Shown: positions 50,267 to 60,271, counted from the first letter of the stretch. The stretch is DNA of 64,000 bases from Niastella koreensis GR20-10 (GCF_000246855.1 NC_016609.1:6894744-6958743); one strand, 5' to 3'. Notes: generated by a model not told the origin, from the letters alone. A program made the numbers and translations.

Positions 50267-52405
50267 TTGAATTACTGGCTACTAACAACAGAATATCCTC
50301 CCTTTCACGGTGGTGGCATCAGCACCTACTGTTACCATACAGCCTGCATGCTGGTTGAGCAGCATATCAACATCACCACGTTTGTACCTGACGACAGTGT
50401 TTCCGATTTTAAAATAACCAATACACCCGAAGGCAACCGGATCATTCATTTTAATACAAACCGTTCCAACAGCGCCGGGTATTTTGGCTATACCGCCCGG
50501 CTCAGTTACGAGTTTGCCGGTATAGTGCAACACTTTATTCAACTGGAAGGCCAGCCCGATATCATTGAAGCGCAGGACTACCTGGGTATTGCTTATTACC
50601 TGCTGCAATACAAACATCTGTTGTCTCCCGGGGTAAAGGATGTTCCGGTAGTGATTACCCTGCATTCGCCCGCCTTTTTATATTTGGAATTTAACCGGGT
50701 GCCCACCTACCGGTTCCCCGATTTTCAGACCTGCCAAATGGAAAAAGAGGCCATCAGGATGGCAGATGCCCTGTATGCACCTACCCAATTCATCATAGAT
50801 GCAATTCAACCATATGTAGATGTTTCCACCAGTAACACCGTGGTCATCCGCAATCCATATATAGTTCCCGACCATCAACCGGTTCAAAACATTGAACGGA
50901 ACAAGATCGTTTATTACGGTAAGCTTTCCCCGCAAAAGGGAAGCTTTGAACTGTTGGCTTATTTCAAAACTCTTTGGGATGGTGGATTTAAACACCCGCT
51001 GCACATTTTCGGGGGAACCGATATCGTATTTCACCCCGAGCAATTAACCATGGGTCAACTGGCCAACAGTAAATATGAAAAATATATTAATAATGGGTTA
51101 TTGCAGCTGCATGGCAAAATAAAACCGGCAGCCATTGAAAAAGAACTTAACAGCGCCCATGTGATAATAGTCCCAAGTATTGTAGACAACCTTCCATACG
51201 TAGTCATAGAAAGTATGGGGCTGGGCAAGGTGGTACTGGCCTCGGTACAGGGCGGTCAACGGGAAATGATAGACCACGGGGCGAATGGCTTTTTATTCGA
51301 TCATACAATCGAAGGCGATTTTGAAGAAAAATTACAATATGTGCTGGCGCTTTCCAACGAACAGATAGCTGCCATTGGTAATGCCGCCAAAGAAAAAGTA
51401 ACCAGCCTGTACCATCCTGCCGTAATAAGAAAACAAAAGCTTCCATTACTGGAAACCCTTATTAACAAAAAACATAACAACTCAACCTTCCCCTTCTTAT
51501 ACCAGAATGAGCATAAACCCGTTACTGCCAACGGGAATCTGTTAAGTGTAGTTATACCCTTTTACAATATGGGTAAATACATAATGGAATGTGTGCAGTC
51601 GGTAAAAGCCTCCACCTACCCTGAAATTGAGATCCTGATTATCAACGATGGTAGTACCGACGCGGAAAGTTTGACTGTACTAAAGCAGGCAGAGCAGATA
51701 GCAGGGGTTAAAGTGTTGAACAAACCCAATGAAGGACTGGCTTATACCCGTAACTATGGCGCTGCAAAAGCAACCGGCGACTGGCTGGCGTTTCTGGATG
51801 CAGACGATACCATAACGCCCGATTATTACGAAAAGGCATTGCGGGTTTTGAAACAGTATAAGAACGTATTTTTTGTGGGAAGTTTTGTACAATACTTCGG
51901 TGATACCAATGTGAAGTGGGCCACTTATACACCCCAGCCGCCCTATGTACTGGTGCATAACCCGGTTAACAGCAGCGGACTGGTATACAAAAAAGCAGCC
52001 TTTCTGGCAGCCGGGCAAAACGACAAAACAGTAGATTACGGCCTGGAAGATTACGAAAGCGTAGTTCACTTATTATCAAAAGGATACAATGGAATTGTAC
52101 TACCTGAGTTCCTCTTTAATTACCGGGTGCGGGGCGACTCTATGATCAGGAAAATTACCCGGGAAAAACTGCTGTATTCCTATAAATATATTGCAGAAAA
52201 ACATAGCTCTTATTATGCTACCTTTGCCACCCAAATAAACAATTTGTTGAATGCAAACGGCCCTGGCTTTCTTTTTGATAACCCAACCTTTGCAGTAACA
52301 GTTGTAACAAATTCCGAAAGCAACAGCTGGTTGTTCAGAAAAGCAAAGGCATTTATAAAAAAGAATAAAACATTAAAGAATATAGTTCTCAGGCTAAAAA
52401 AATAA
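50267..52405 (+). CDS. GT4-GT2 glycosyltransferase fusion
   Basis: The 712-residue protein has a GT4 domain first (W-L-L-T-T-E-Y-P-P-F-H-G-G-G-I-S-T-Y, I-T-L-H-S-P, V-Y-Y-G-K-L-S-P-Q-K-G-S, V-P-S-I-V-D-N-L-P-Y-V-V-I-E-S-M). A GT2 domain follows from about 426 (V-V-I-P-F-Y-N-M-G, I-N-D-G-S-T-D, F-L-D-A-D-D). Start TTG at 50267 is well supported, because the conserved fold begins right at that codon and no ATG lies near. The two domains may add successive sugars of one repeat. It ends 7 bases before the ABC permease gene. Confidence 0.88.
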   Translation: MNYWLLTTEYPPFHGGGISTYCYHTACMLVEQHINITTFVPDDSVSDFKITNTPEGNRIIHFNTNRSNSAGYFGYTARLSYEFAGIVQHFIQLEGQPDIIEAQDYLGIAYYLLQYKHLLSPGVKDVPVVITLHSPAFLYLEFNRVPTYRFPDFQTCQMEKEAIRMADALYAPTQFIIDAIQPYVDVSTSNTVVIRNPYIVPDHQPVQNIERNKIVYYGKLSPQKGSFELLAYFKTLWDGGFKHPLHIFGGTDIVFHPEQLTMGQLANSKYEKYINNGLLQLHGKIKPAAIEKELNSAHVIIVPSIVDNLPYVVIESMGLGKVVLASVQGGQREMIDHGANGFLFDHTIEGDFEEKLQYVLALSNEQIAAIGNAAKEKVTSLYHPAVIRKQKLPLLETLINKKHNNSTFPFLYQNEHKPVTANGNLLSVVIPFYNMGKYIMECVQSVKASTYPEIEILIINDGSTDAESLTVLKQAEQIAGVKVLNKPNEGLAYTRNYGAAKATGDWLAFLDADDTITPDYYEKALRVLKQYKNVFFVGSFVQYFGDTNVKWATYTPQPPYVLVHNPVNSSGLVYKKAAFLAAGQNDKTVDYGLEDYESVVHLLSKGYNGIVLPEFLFNYRVRGDSMIRKITREKLLYSYKYIAEKHSSYYATFATQINNLLNANGPGFLFDNPTFAVTVVTNSESNSWLFRKAKAFIKKNKTLKNIVLRLKK

Positions 52406-52412
52406 TCGCTTA

Positions 52413-53210
52413 ATGATCATAGCAATTTTAACGGACTGGTTTAGGCGCTCAAATAAATCTGAGCGTTTGTGGTTGCTGGCCAAAATTGAATTCAAGTTAA
52501 GGTATTACGAAAACAAGCTCGGGCTTTTGTGGGCATTGATTAAACCGTTGATGGATATTGCTATTTATTATGTAGTATTCCAGGTTATAATGCGGCAGGA
52601 TGTACCTGCATTTGCTTCTTATTTGTTCATAGGGTTAATAATCTGGAATTTCTTTATTGAATCAACCGGCGGTACCGTTCAGATCCTGAACACCAAGAAA
52701 TATTTATACGAATACAGCAACATGAACAAGCTGGAAATATATGTTTCCACGCTCATGAGTAACGCCATCGGGTTCTTCTTTAACTTCGTTATGTTCCTGT
52801 TGTTCTACAATTTGCTGGAAAGAAACACTGCTTACAGCAATTTACATACGCTGTGGATACTACCGCTTTTTGTAAATCTCTATATATTATCATTAGCCAT
52901 TTCACTGATCCTTTCCAACATCTATGTGATCGCAAAGGACATTACCCAGGTTTGGACGGTATTTACCTCTTTCCTGTTCTTTCTTTCACCAATTTTTTAC
53001 AAACTGGATACGTTTAAAGATAGACTTCCAGCGTTCGACTACCTTAATCCTTTAGCTGGTATTATTATCAATGCCCGGAAAGCTACAATGGACGGGACCG
53101 TTCCCGATTTTAAATTGTTTTTATGGGATTTCACCTATTCAATTGCTTTGTTGCTTCTTGGCATATTTCTTTTAAATAAATTAGGATCTAAAGCCGCTGA
53201 AAAACTATAA
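52413..53210 (+). CDS. Polysaccharide ABC exporter permease (Wzm type)
   Basis: The 265-residue ABC-2 permease has six hydrophobic helices, with W-L-L-A-K-I-E-F-K-L-R-Y-Y-E-N-K-L-G-L-L-W at the N-terminal amphipathic helix and L-N-P-L-A-G-I-I-I near the end. It forms a channel dimer that moves undecaprenyl-linked glycan to the periplasm. It pairs with the ATPase gene two bases downstream. Confidence 0.88.
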   Translation: MIIAILTDWFRRSNKSERLWLLAKIEFKLRYYENKLGLLWALIKPLMDIAIYYVVFQVIMRQDVPAFASYLFIGLIIWNFFIESTGGTVQILNTKKYLYEYSNMNKLEIYVSTLMSNAIGFFFNFVMFLLFYNLLERNTAYSNLHTLWILPLFVNLYILSLAISLILSNIYVIAKDITQVWTVFTSFLFFLSPIFYKLDTFKDRLPAFDYLNPLAGIIINARKATMDGTVPDFKLFLWDFTYSIALLLLGIFLLNKLGSKAAEKL

Positions 53211-53212
53211 CT

Positions 53213-53947
53213 ATGACAAAGGCGCTGGCGATACAGGCAAAAGGGATCAGTAAAACATTCAACATTTCAGAAGATAGTCATAATACGGTTAAACACCGGT
53301 TATTTAATCTGTTTAACCCACCCCGTAAAAAAAAGGTAGAAGCCCTGAAAACTATGGACTTCGAAATTTACAAGGGGGAATGCATTGGCTTGCTGGGCCG
53401 GAACGGTTGTGGCAAATCAACCCTAATTCGTGTGCTGGCGGGTGTGTTTCCTACCGATACCGGTAAAATAAACATTTTCGGTTCTACCCTGCTCATGAAC
53501 CTGGGTGTTGGTATGAGCCATCAGCTCACCGCCCGGGAGAATATTTATGTATCAGCTTCTGTACTGGGATTAAAGATCAAGGAAATTGACGCCATCTTCG
53601 ACCAGATAGTGGATTTTGCTGAACTCCGTGAATTCATTGATACCAAGATCAAATACTTTTCATCAGGTATGGTTGCCCGCCTGGGCTTTTCCATAGCCGT
53701 AAATGCCGGCGCAGATATCATGTTCCTCGATGAAATTTTTGCCGTAGGTGATATGAAGTTCCAGGAAAAAGCCATCAAGGTATTTGAATCGAGCTGGATT
53801 GCCGGCAAAACAGTTATCCTGGTAAGCCATAGTATGGATGTGGTGCAGAAATACTGCAGCCGTACTGCGTTTATGAAAAATGGCAGCCTGGTTTATTTTG
53901 GCGACACGGCAAAGGCGGTGCAGATGTACATCGAGGACAATCACTAA
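53213..53947 (+). CDS. Polysaccharide ABC exporter ATPase (Wzt type)
   Basis: The 244-residue ATPase has Walker A G-R-N-G-C-G-K-S-T at 62-70, a Q-loop region N-L-G-V-G-M, a signature K-Y-F-S-S-G-M-V-A-R-L in place of L-S-G-G-Q (typical of KpsT/Wzt), Walker B I-M-F-L-D-E and the switch V-S-H-S-M-D. It has no C-terminal carbohydrate-binding domain, so polymer length would not be gated by a Wzt reading domain. The end overlaps the stop of the convergent O-antigen ligase-type gene by four bases. Confidence 0.9.
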   Translation: MTKALAIQAKGISKTFNISEDSHNTVKHRLFNLFNPPRKKKVEALKTMDFEIYKGECIGLLGRNGCGKSTLIRVLAGVFPTDTGKINIFGSTLLMNLGVGMSHQLTARENIYVSASVLGLKIKEIDAIFDQIVDFAELREFIDTKIKYFSSGMVARLGFSIAVNAGADIMFLDEIFAVGDMKFQEKAIKVFESSWIAGKTVILVSHSMDVVQKYCSRTAFMKNGSLVYFGDTAKAVQMYIEDNH

Positions 53948-55272
53948 ACAATTGCAGCTACAGGCTTCCTGTAGCTGACAATAAAAGCAATAAAGAAGGC
54001 AAACACCATATTGCCCATACTGCGGTCGAAATAGGTTTCGGGGATGAATGAGAGCATAAAGGCCGCAATTACAAACACGCCAAAAAAGTCTTTATGGCGA
54101 ATACACTGGCGCAGGGGTTCAAATATAAATCCCCACAGGAAAAGCAGTAACCCGGTAAATCCAAAGGCCACCATTATATCGAGGTAATTGTTATGCGTGT
54201 TCCGGCGGGTTTCATAAGCAAAATCAAAATCCCTTGCTTTATACGTTTCCATCATCCTGTCTACCTTATCCCCTACCTGTACGCCAAAAGCGGGGTGTTG
54301 TTTTACCAGCGACCATCCACAATGCCATATCGCCAGCCTGATGTTGGCGCCATTCCACTGATCGGCTGTAACCGGCATATCAAAATGACTTTCCTCTCCC
54401 TTGTGTGCATATTCGTAGTGGGTGAACCCCAGCTCTTCAAAACGGTTCCATGTTTTTGGGAAAACAGTTATCAGCAACACCAACACCAACGCAATACCAG
54501 CCCCCACCAAACCCAGCAGCTTCAGCTTTCTCTTGTGAATAATATACCATACCGCCACACATACAGTACTGCCCAATAAGGTTATCAACGCAATACGGCT
54601 GGCTAAAAAGAAAATAGCCATCAGTAAAATAAACAAACTCGCATACAGCAGTCCCTTTTTAGCCACCAGCGGCGATTTTATATACAGCAGGTATGCAAAA
54701 CTGAAAATGGCTATATTGGCCAGTAAGGCAATATAGATCGATTGTTTATCTATTGGGGCGGTAAGATTATCATTATACACCAACGAGGAGTCGTTATACA
54801 CCAGGCTTGCCACAATACCCCAGATAAAACAGAACAGCACCGTAATGGTAGTAATAACCGCATAGGCAAACAGGATCCTTTCTTTAAGTGCCTGTTTTAT
54901 ATACACAAGCCCCATGGAAACGGGGAACACGAATAAAGGCATGCGGATCACCGTCCAGGAAAAACCCTCGGCCACATTTTTTGAGCAAAGCGAACTTACT
55001 ATATGCAGCAAATAAAAAGCAGCCATCGCCAACACCTCTTTTCGCTGGCGCAGCAGTTGCCATTTTTCGCGGAAGGACCCATAAATAACAAAGCTGTATA
55101 ACGACAGAATAACCAACGCCACAACATTTACTGCGGAGATATGTGACGGATAAAAGGTGATAAAGAAAATGACCACCAGCACATATAATAATTTATCCTT
55201 TATAGTCAATAAACCCGCCTGTTCATCCATCAAAAACAAGGATCGCATATAAGGTATCTTCTTTGCGGGCAA
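53944..55272 (-). CDS. O-antigen ligase/polymerase family protein
   Basis: The 442-residue protein has about ten membrane helices and a large periplasmic loop (about 275-360) with G-W-S-L-V-K-Q-H-P-A-F-G-V-Q-V-G-D-K, then N-T-H-N-N-Y-L-D-I-M-V-A-F-G. That is the Wzy/WaaL signature with a conserved His. Ligases join the finished glycan to lipid A or another acceptor; polymerases join repeat units. The sequence alone does not separate the two. It is transcribed against the ABC genes, which it meets tail to tail. Confidence 0.8.
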   Translation of the reverse strand: MPAKKIPYMRSLFLMDEQAGLLTIKDKLLYVLVVIFFITFYPSHISAVNVVALVILSLYSFVIYGSFREKWQLLRQRKEVLAMAAFYLLHIVSSLCSKNVAEGFSWTVIRMPLFVFPVSMGLVYIKQALKERILFAYAVITTITVLFCFIWGIVASLVYNDSSLVYNDNLTAPIDKQSIYIALLANIAIFSFAYLLYIKSPLVAKKGLLYASLFILLMAIFFLASRIALITLLGSTVCVAVWYIIHKRKLKLLGLVGAGIALVLVLLITVFPKTWNRFEELGFTHYEYAHKGEESHFDMPVTADQWNGANIRLAIWHCGWSLVKQHPAFGVQVGDKVDRMMETYKARDFDFAYETRRNTHNNYLDIMVAFGFTGLLLFLWGFIFEPLRQCIRHKDFFGVFVIAAFMLSFIPETYFDRSMGNMVFAFFIAFIVSYRKPVAAIV

Positions 55273-55305
55273 AAATACGGCTACCCGGTTACTTACAGAA
55301 TAATA

Positions 55306-55418
55306 GTCGACAGTTTAACGAATTCATTCTGCCTATGTTGCGCAGGTTTGTCGACAAAATAAAAATAATGGCAGGCAACTTCGGAGCTTTTCCCTACGAA
55401 TTATAGGGAAAGGGTCTC
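55306..55418. promoter_or_regulatory. Divergent control region with hairpin next to the GT4 start
   Basis: GTCGACA (55306-55312) and TGTCGAC (55349-55355) are inverted, 36 bases apart. TTTCCCTA (55389-55396) and TAGGGAAA (55404-55411) form an 8-base stem ending 7 bases before the ATG at 55419, so it could mask or expose the ribosome site. Confidence 0.4.
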
Positions 55419-56498
55419 ATGAAAATTGCAGTCATCACCAGATCAACATTATATACGGTCAAAGGCGGAGACACCTTTCAGATCATCAATACGACCCGGC
55501 AATTAAAAGGGCTGGGAATTGATGTGGACATTAAATTAACCAATGAACCGGTTCAATACCAACAATACGATCTGCTGCACTTTTTTAATATTGTGCGGCC
55601 GGCCGACATCGTATACCATATTAACAAATCGGATAAGCCTTTTGTGGTATCGCCTAACCTGGTAAACTACCACGAATACGATCAACTATACCGGAAGGGT
55701 ATGGCAGGCCGGTTGTTTCGCTATTTACCCCAAAACAGCATCGAATACATAAAAACCATAGCCCGTTGGGTGCAGGGGAATGATGTACTGGCAACAACAT
55801 CGTATTTGTGGAAGGGGCATAAACAAAGTATAAAAAAGATCCTGCAGCAGGCCGCCCGGATTTTACCCAACTCAAAAATGGAGTACGAGCAACTGGGGGA
55901 GTTTGGCGCCCCCCTGCCCGGTTATACCATTATTCCCAATGGTATTGACCCGGCATTATTTACCTGGAACAGCAATTTGCCCAAGGATCCCGGCCTGGTA
56001 TTGTGCGTGGCGAGAATTGAAGGACTGAAGAACCAGCTGAACCTGATAAAAGCCCTGAACAATACGCGGTACCACCTGGTGATCATTGGCAATCCGGCTC
56101 CTAACCAGCTCAGTTATTATGATGCCTGCCGCAAAGAGGCGGCCGCTAATATTTCCTTCATCAACCAGCTGCCGCAGGAGGCTTTGACAACCTGGTACCA
56201 GCAGGCAGCCATTCACATTCTGCCCAGCTGGTTCGAAACCTGCGGACTATCCACTTTGGAAGCGGCCGCCATGGGTTGCCGGGTAGTAATTACCGATAAA
56301 GGCTATACCCGCGAATACTTTGGCAATGAAGCCGCTTATTGCGATCCCGCTTCACCGGAGAGTATGCTGGCAGCTATAGAAAAAGCAGCCGGCACACCTG
56401 ATACAGATACACTGAGAAGAAAAATATTTGAACAATATACCTGGCAGCAGGCAGCCAGTAAAACAGCTGCCGCTTACAAACAAGTATTACAACAATGA
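55419..56498 (+). CDS. Family 4 glycosyltransferase
   Basis: The 359-residue GT-B protein has V-K-G-G-D-T-F-Q-I in the N-terminal loop, I-I-P-N-G-I-D-P-A-L-F, C-V-A-R-I-E-G-L-K-N-Q, and H-I-L-P-S-W-F-E-T-C-G-L-S-T-L-E-A-A-A-M-G-C. It is closest in pattern to capsule or exopolysaccharide transferases. It overlaps the next gene by four bases (ATGA), so both are expressed together. Confidence 0.88.
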   Translation: MKIAVITRSTLYTVKGGDTFQIINTTRQLKGLGIDVDIKLTNEPVQYQQYDLLHFFNIVRPADIVYHINKSDKPFVVSPNLVNYHEYDQLYRKGMAGRLFRYLPQNSIEYIKTIARWVQGNDVLATTSYLWKGHKQSIKKILQQAARILPNSKMEYEQLGEFGAPLPGYTIIPNGIDPALFTWNSNLPKDPGLVLCVARIEGLKNQLNLIKALNNTRYHLVIIGNPAPNQLSYYDACRKEAAANISFINQLPQEALTTWYQQAAIHILPSWFETCGLSTLEAAAMGCRVVITDKGYTREYFGNEAAYCDPASPESMLAAIEKAAGTPDTDTLRRKIFEQYTWQQAASKTAAAYKQVLQQ

Positions 56499-57655
56499 CA
56501 CTACGGATAGGCATATTAGGTACCAGAGGCATTCCCAATAACTACGGCGGGTTTGAACAATTTGCAGAATACCTGTCAACAGGGTTGGTAGAAAAAGGAC
56601 ATGAGGTGTTTGTTTACAACTCCCACAATCACCCCTATACTGAAACATCCTGGAAAAACGTACAATTGATCCATTGCTACGATCCCGAGTACCAATTGGG
56701 CAGCTTTGGACAATTCATCTACGACTTCAACTGCATTTTAGATGCGCGACGCAGGAACTTCGATGTGATCCTGATGCTGGGTTTTACCAGCAGTTCGGCC
56801 TGGGGTTGGTTCTACCCCCAGCAAAGCACGCTCGTCTTTAATATGGACGGGCTCGAATGGAAGCGCACCAAGTATTCAAAACCAGTACAGCAATTTTTAC
56901 GACTGGCCGAAAAACTGGCCGTCCGGTTCAGCCATTATCATATTGCCGATTCAGTGGTTATTCAATCGTACCTGAAAAACAAATACGCCATCTCCAGCGA
57001 GCACATCCCCTATGGTGCCGAAATACATGACCATGAAGAAGAAACCCTGTTACAGGATTTTGGGGTTAAAAAGCACCAGTACTTTTTATTGATGGCACGC
57101 ATGGCGGCTGAGAACAATATCGAAATGATCCTGGATGGTTTTCATGCCAGCAACAGCAACTATAAATTCCTGGTGATAGGTTCGGTTAATAACAAGCTGG
57201 GACGGCACCTGGTACATAAATTCAAACACGATAACCGGATCATCTTCACCGGTGGTATTTACAACGATCCGCAAAAAATACATTCACTCAAGATCTTTTC
57301 TACCCTGTATTTTCATGGCCACAGTGTGGGTGGCACCAACCCCTCCCTGCTGGAAGCCATGGCCAGCCGCTCACTAATTGCGGCCCACGATAACCCCTTC
57401 AACCGCGCAGTTTTACAGCAGGATGCCTATTATTTCTCCTCCCACCACGAGGTAAAAGAAGTTATTGAAAATACCTGTCGCAACGGCCGCGAAGCAGCCA
57501 TGATCAACAACAACCTGAAGAAAATACAGGAGCAGTTTAACTGGGATAACGTTATCAGTAAATACGAAAGTTTTTTACAACGATGTGTACGGGAGAAGGT
57601 TAGCAGAGAGCTAAAGAGCGATCCTTCCATTAAAGTGGAGAGTTCGCGATATTAA
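56495..57655 (+). CDS. DUF1972-type glycosyltransferase
   Basis: The 386-residue GT-B protein has the DUF1972 start I-G-I-L-G-T-R-G-I-P-N-N-Y-G-G-F-E-Q-F-A, W-K-R-T-K-Y, H-I-P-Y-G-A-E, H-G-H-S-V-G-G-T-N-P-S-L-L-E-A-M-A-S and A-H-D-N-P-F-N. DUF1972 proteins are often rhamnosyltransferases, which would go with the RgpF-like protein at 48588. The final 30 residues are low in conservation, and the gene is followed by low-complexity repeats. Confidence 0.88.
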   Translation: MTLRIGILGTRGIPNNYGGFEQFAEYLSTGLVEKGHEVFVYNSHNHPYTETSWKNVQLIHCYDPEYQLGSFGQFIYDFNCILDARRRNFDVILMLGFTSSSAWGWFYPQQSTLVFNMDGLEWKRTKYSKPVQQFLRLAEKLAVRFSHYHIADSVVIQSYLKNKYAISSEHIPYGAEIHDHEEETLLQDFGVKKHQYFLLMARMAAENNIEMILDGFHASNSNYKFLVIGSVNNKLGRHLVHKFKHDNRIIFTGGIYNDPQKIHSLKIFSTLYFHGHSVGGTNPSLLEAMASRSLIAAHDNPFNRAVLQQDAYYFSSHHEVKEVIENTCRNGREAAMINNNLKKIQEQFNWDNVISKYESFLQRCVREKVSRELKSDPSIKVESSRY

Positions 57656-57804
57656 GTTGACGGGTTAACAAGTTGACAGGTTTACACGTTAACAGGCAAA
57701 CTGGGTAGAAGAGGGTTAAGTGCCTAAAGTTGGAAGTTGATAGCGTTGAAAAAGGAAGGCCGCGACGCCGATTGCAGATTGCCGATTCACGATTGCCGAT
57801 TGCC
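57656..57804. repeat. Low-complexity words and a 7-bp tandem repeat
   Basis: 57656-57700 repeats GTTGAC, GTTAAC and ACAGG words. From 57770 to 57804 five 7-base units of GATTGCC (with changes to GATTGCA and GATTCAC) are joined head to tail and run into the 3' end of the minus-strand polymerase-like gene. Confidence 0.65.
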
Positions 57805-58986
57805 GACATCATACTCCTTAAACACTGCCGTAAACGCCATTATCCAAATAACATACTCCGCTACATTGGTAATAAAGCTGCCCGTAAACTGGTATATAAA
57901 CATAAACACAAATAACAGCAGCCGGTAATAGTTACTCCATACTTTTGTATACACAAACAACATGCACTCCGCCAATATGCGAACCGACAAACCAACCCAG
58001 CCAAAAATAGCCAGGGTTTCGGCGGCTGCATTAGGAATAGCTACCCGGGTTGTATCGCGCCCATAACCATAAAAATCGCGTATCAGGTCAAAGCCCAGTA
58101 TTTTGATCTGCCCGGGTCCTATCCCCCACCAATAACTTTTCTTCGCCAACAGTTGATCGGCCAGCCAAAAGGCTTCAAAGGTTCTGCCCTTGCCTGAAGG
58201 GTCTTTACCGGTAATAACATTAGCAAGGCGTACAAAAAGAATATTATCGGGAAAGAACACCAATCCAATTCCCAGGGCGCCCACCACTATTATACCTGTA
58301 AGTCCCAGCAGGCCGAGAAATCGCTTATTGCGCAGGAATTTTTTATAATGCAGCACCACCGTTACAACAATGGCCATTACAATAGCACTGATAACCCCTA
58401 ATGAAAAAGACAAAGCCAGTGGCAGCAGCAACATCGCCAGCAACAGCCAGCCATTGATGGTATTCCTGTAAAAAAGCAACTGCAACAGGAAAAAGAAAAA
58501 CAGGGGTGTAAACAACAATGCATAATAGGAAGGCTCGTACGTAAGCAGGCTCAATCGCCTTACCTCTTCCACCCCGGTGGTGAGGAATTGTTTCGTCCAT
58601 AAAACCGGGTAAAGCGGTGTAAAGAAAAGCGGGATAGCTACCAGGCAACAAATAAAATTGATGACCAGTAACTGGTGAAAGATCCTGCCCGGCTGCTCGC
58701 ATCTGATAAGGAAAGTATAAACAGCCTGGCAAAAAATATACACCAGCGTCATATTTAGGACTGAAACAAAATAACTCTTCTCATCAACCCCAATAGCAAG
58801 GTGTATTATCACCAGGGGCAGCATAATTAACAGGAATGGCCATAACACTTCCCGCTTGCGGGTCATTATCATCCACAGGTACAAAAGCGGACTTAACAAC
58901 GCGGTATAGGTTAACCCAAAAGGCAACCCGAACGAATTGATAAAAAAGTAAATAAAAACAACCGGAAAGAATTTATTGATCCGCAT
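57787..58986 (-). CDS. Wzy-like polysaccharide polymerase
   Basis: The 399-residue polytopic protein has about ten to eleven helices and a periplasmic loop with G-R-T-F-E-A-F-W-L-A-D-Q-L-L-A-K-K-S-Y-W and G-I-G-P-G-Q. That order matches O-antigen polymerases and EpsG-like proteins, which join repeat units on the outer face of the inner membrane. The last five or six codons lie inside a 7-base tandem repeat, so the C-terminus depends on the repeat count. It is 13 bases from the flippase gene on the same strand and probably cotranscribed with it. Confidence 0.65.
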   Translation of the reverse strand: MRINKFFPVVFIYFFINSFGLPFGLTYTALLSPLLYLWMIMTRKREVLWPFLLIMLPLVIIHLAIGVDEKSYFVSVLNMTLVYIFCQAVYTFLIRCEQPGRIFHQLLVINFICCLVAIPLFFTPLYPVLWTKQFLTTGVEEVRRLSLLTYEPSYYALLFTPLFFFFLLQLLFYRNTINGWLLLAMLLLPLALSFSLGVISAIVMAIVVTVVLHYKKFLRNKRFLGLLGLTGIIVVGALGIGLVFFPDNILFVRLANVITGKDPSGKGRTFEAFWLADQLLAKKSYWWGIGPGQIKILGFDLIRDFYGYGRDTTRVAIPNAAAETLAIFGWVGLSVRILAECMLFVYTKVWSNYYRLLLFVFMFIYQFTGSFITNVAEYVIWIMAFTAVFKEYDVGNRQS

Positions 58987-58999
58987 TCGTTGTTATAGT

Positions 59000-60271
59000 T
59001 TAATGAGCCCGGGCCCTGAGGTAGCCAGCCAGTTTATTCCTGTACATTTCCCGGTTAAAGCCTGCCGTTATAAACAGTTCTGTCAGTAACACACTGATGG
59101 TGGTACCCAGCGAGCCCCATACCTGTACCAGCAACAGGTTACAAATAACATTCAGCACCGTCCCCCAGCTTAGCACGCGCAGGTAACTTTTTTTATGATT
59201 AGCGGCCATCAATAACTGGCTGGCCGGTACATGCAAACAAACAATAACGGGCCCCAGGCAAAACAACCGCAATAACAACACTGTATTGCCGCTATTGGCC
59301 CCTAAAAAAAAGGTAACAATAAATGAGGAAAAACTACACAACAATACCGCGCCCAACAGCACCAGTAATAAAAAAGGCACATACACCGACTTGAAAAAAG
59401 GCCGGGTAACTTCCTTTCCTTTTTGCAACAACTGGCAAAGCGGCGGATAGATCACCTGCGAAAACATGACCGGTACCTGCCGGAAAGCCAGGAATATTTT
59501 TTCTGCAACACTGTAATAACCTGCCATCAGGTCGTTGGTAAACAGCCGTAAGATGAACACGTTTATGCTTAGAAAGGTGTTTATTGAAATATTGGAAAGC
59601 ATTACCGGCCACCCTTCTTTCAGCTCCTGCACAATATCACGCCACAATGGCCGCACTATTGGCAATTTACACAACCTGATTGCCTGAAAAATACTGGCTA
59701 TTCCGGCTACCAGGCTGCCAATGCCCATAAATAAAATAAAAAACCTGTTATCAGCCCGCTCTCTGATGAAAGCAAAAACGAGCGCCACAAACAGCAGCCG
59801 CGCCAGCAGGGTGTAGATGGTGATGTACTTCATTTTTTCTACCCCCTGAAAAAACCAGCTTACCAGCAATGATTGTCCCAATACCCAGGTAAATCCAAAT
59901 AGGTACAATTGAAAATGTTGTTTAAAAAAGGGGACCGTTGTAATAAGCAATAACAATACGGCAAACAGAACTGCGCAGATGATCATTTTGGCCGCCAGCA
60001 CCGTAAAAAAAAGCCGGGCATTTTTTGCCACATCATCCCCGTGCAGGGCAAGGGCACGGGTGGCGGTTAAATTGAATCCATAATCAGAAACGGTACAAAA
60101 AATAAGCAGTATTACCTGGGCCACCGCAACAATGCCATACCCATCGGCTCCAATGCGATTGATAACAAAAGGCATTACCAATACCGGAAGCAGGAAATTG
60201 GTTCCCTGCAAAATGCCCAGGGCCATAAAGTTCGAAAAAATACGGCTGCGTCTGCTGCGGCTTTCCTCCAT
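59000..60271 (-). CDS. Wzx-type oligosaccharide flippase
   Basis: The 423-residue MATE-fold protein has twelve hydrophobic helices. The beginning F-S-N-F-M-A-L-G-I-L-Q-G-T-N-F-L-L-P-V-L-V-M-P-F is a typical start of RfbX/Wzx proteins. It flips undecaprenyl-linked repeat units to the periplasm. It has no soluble domain. The upstream Wzy-like and this gene give a Wzx/Wzy pair, opposite in strand to the neighbouring genes and separate from the ABC exporter at 52413-53947. Confidence 0.88.
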   Translation of the reverse strand: MEESRSRRSRIFSNFMALGILQGTNFLLPVLVMPFVINRIGADGYGIVAVAQVILLIFCTVSDYGFNLTATRALALHGDDVAKNARLFFTVLAAKMIICAVLFAVLLLLITTVPFFKQHFQLYLFGFTWVLGQSLLVSWFFQGVEKMKYITIYTLLARLLFVALVFAFIRERADNRFFILFMGIGSLVAGIASIFQAIRLCKLPIVRPLWRDIVQELKEGWPVMLSNISINTFLSINVFILRLFTNDLMAGYYSVAEKIFLAFRQVPVMFSQVIYPPLCQLLQKGKEVTRPFFKSVYVPFLLLVLLGAVLLCSFSSFIVTFFLGANSGNTVLLLRLFCLGPVIVCLHVPASQLLMAANHKKSYLRVLSWGTVLNVICNLLLVQVWGSLGTTISVLLTELFITAGFNREMYRNKLAGYLRARAH

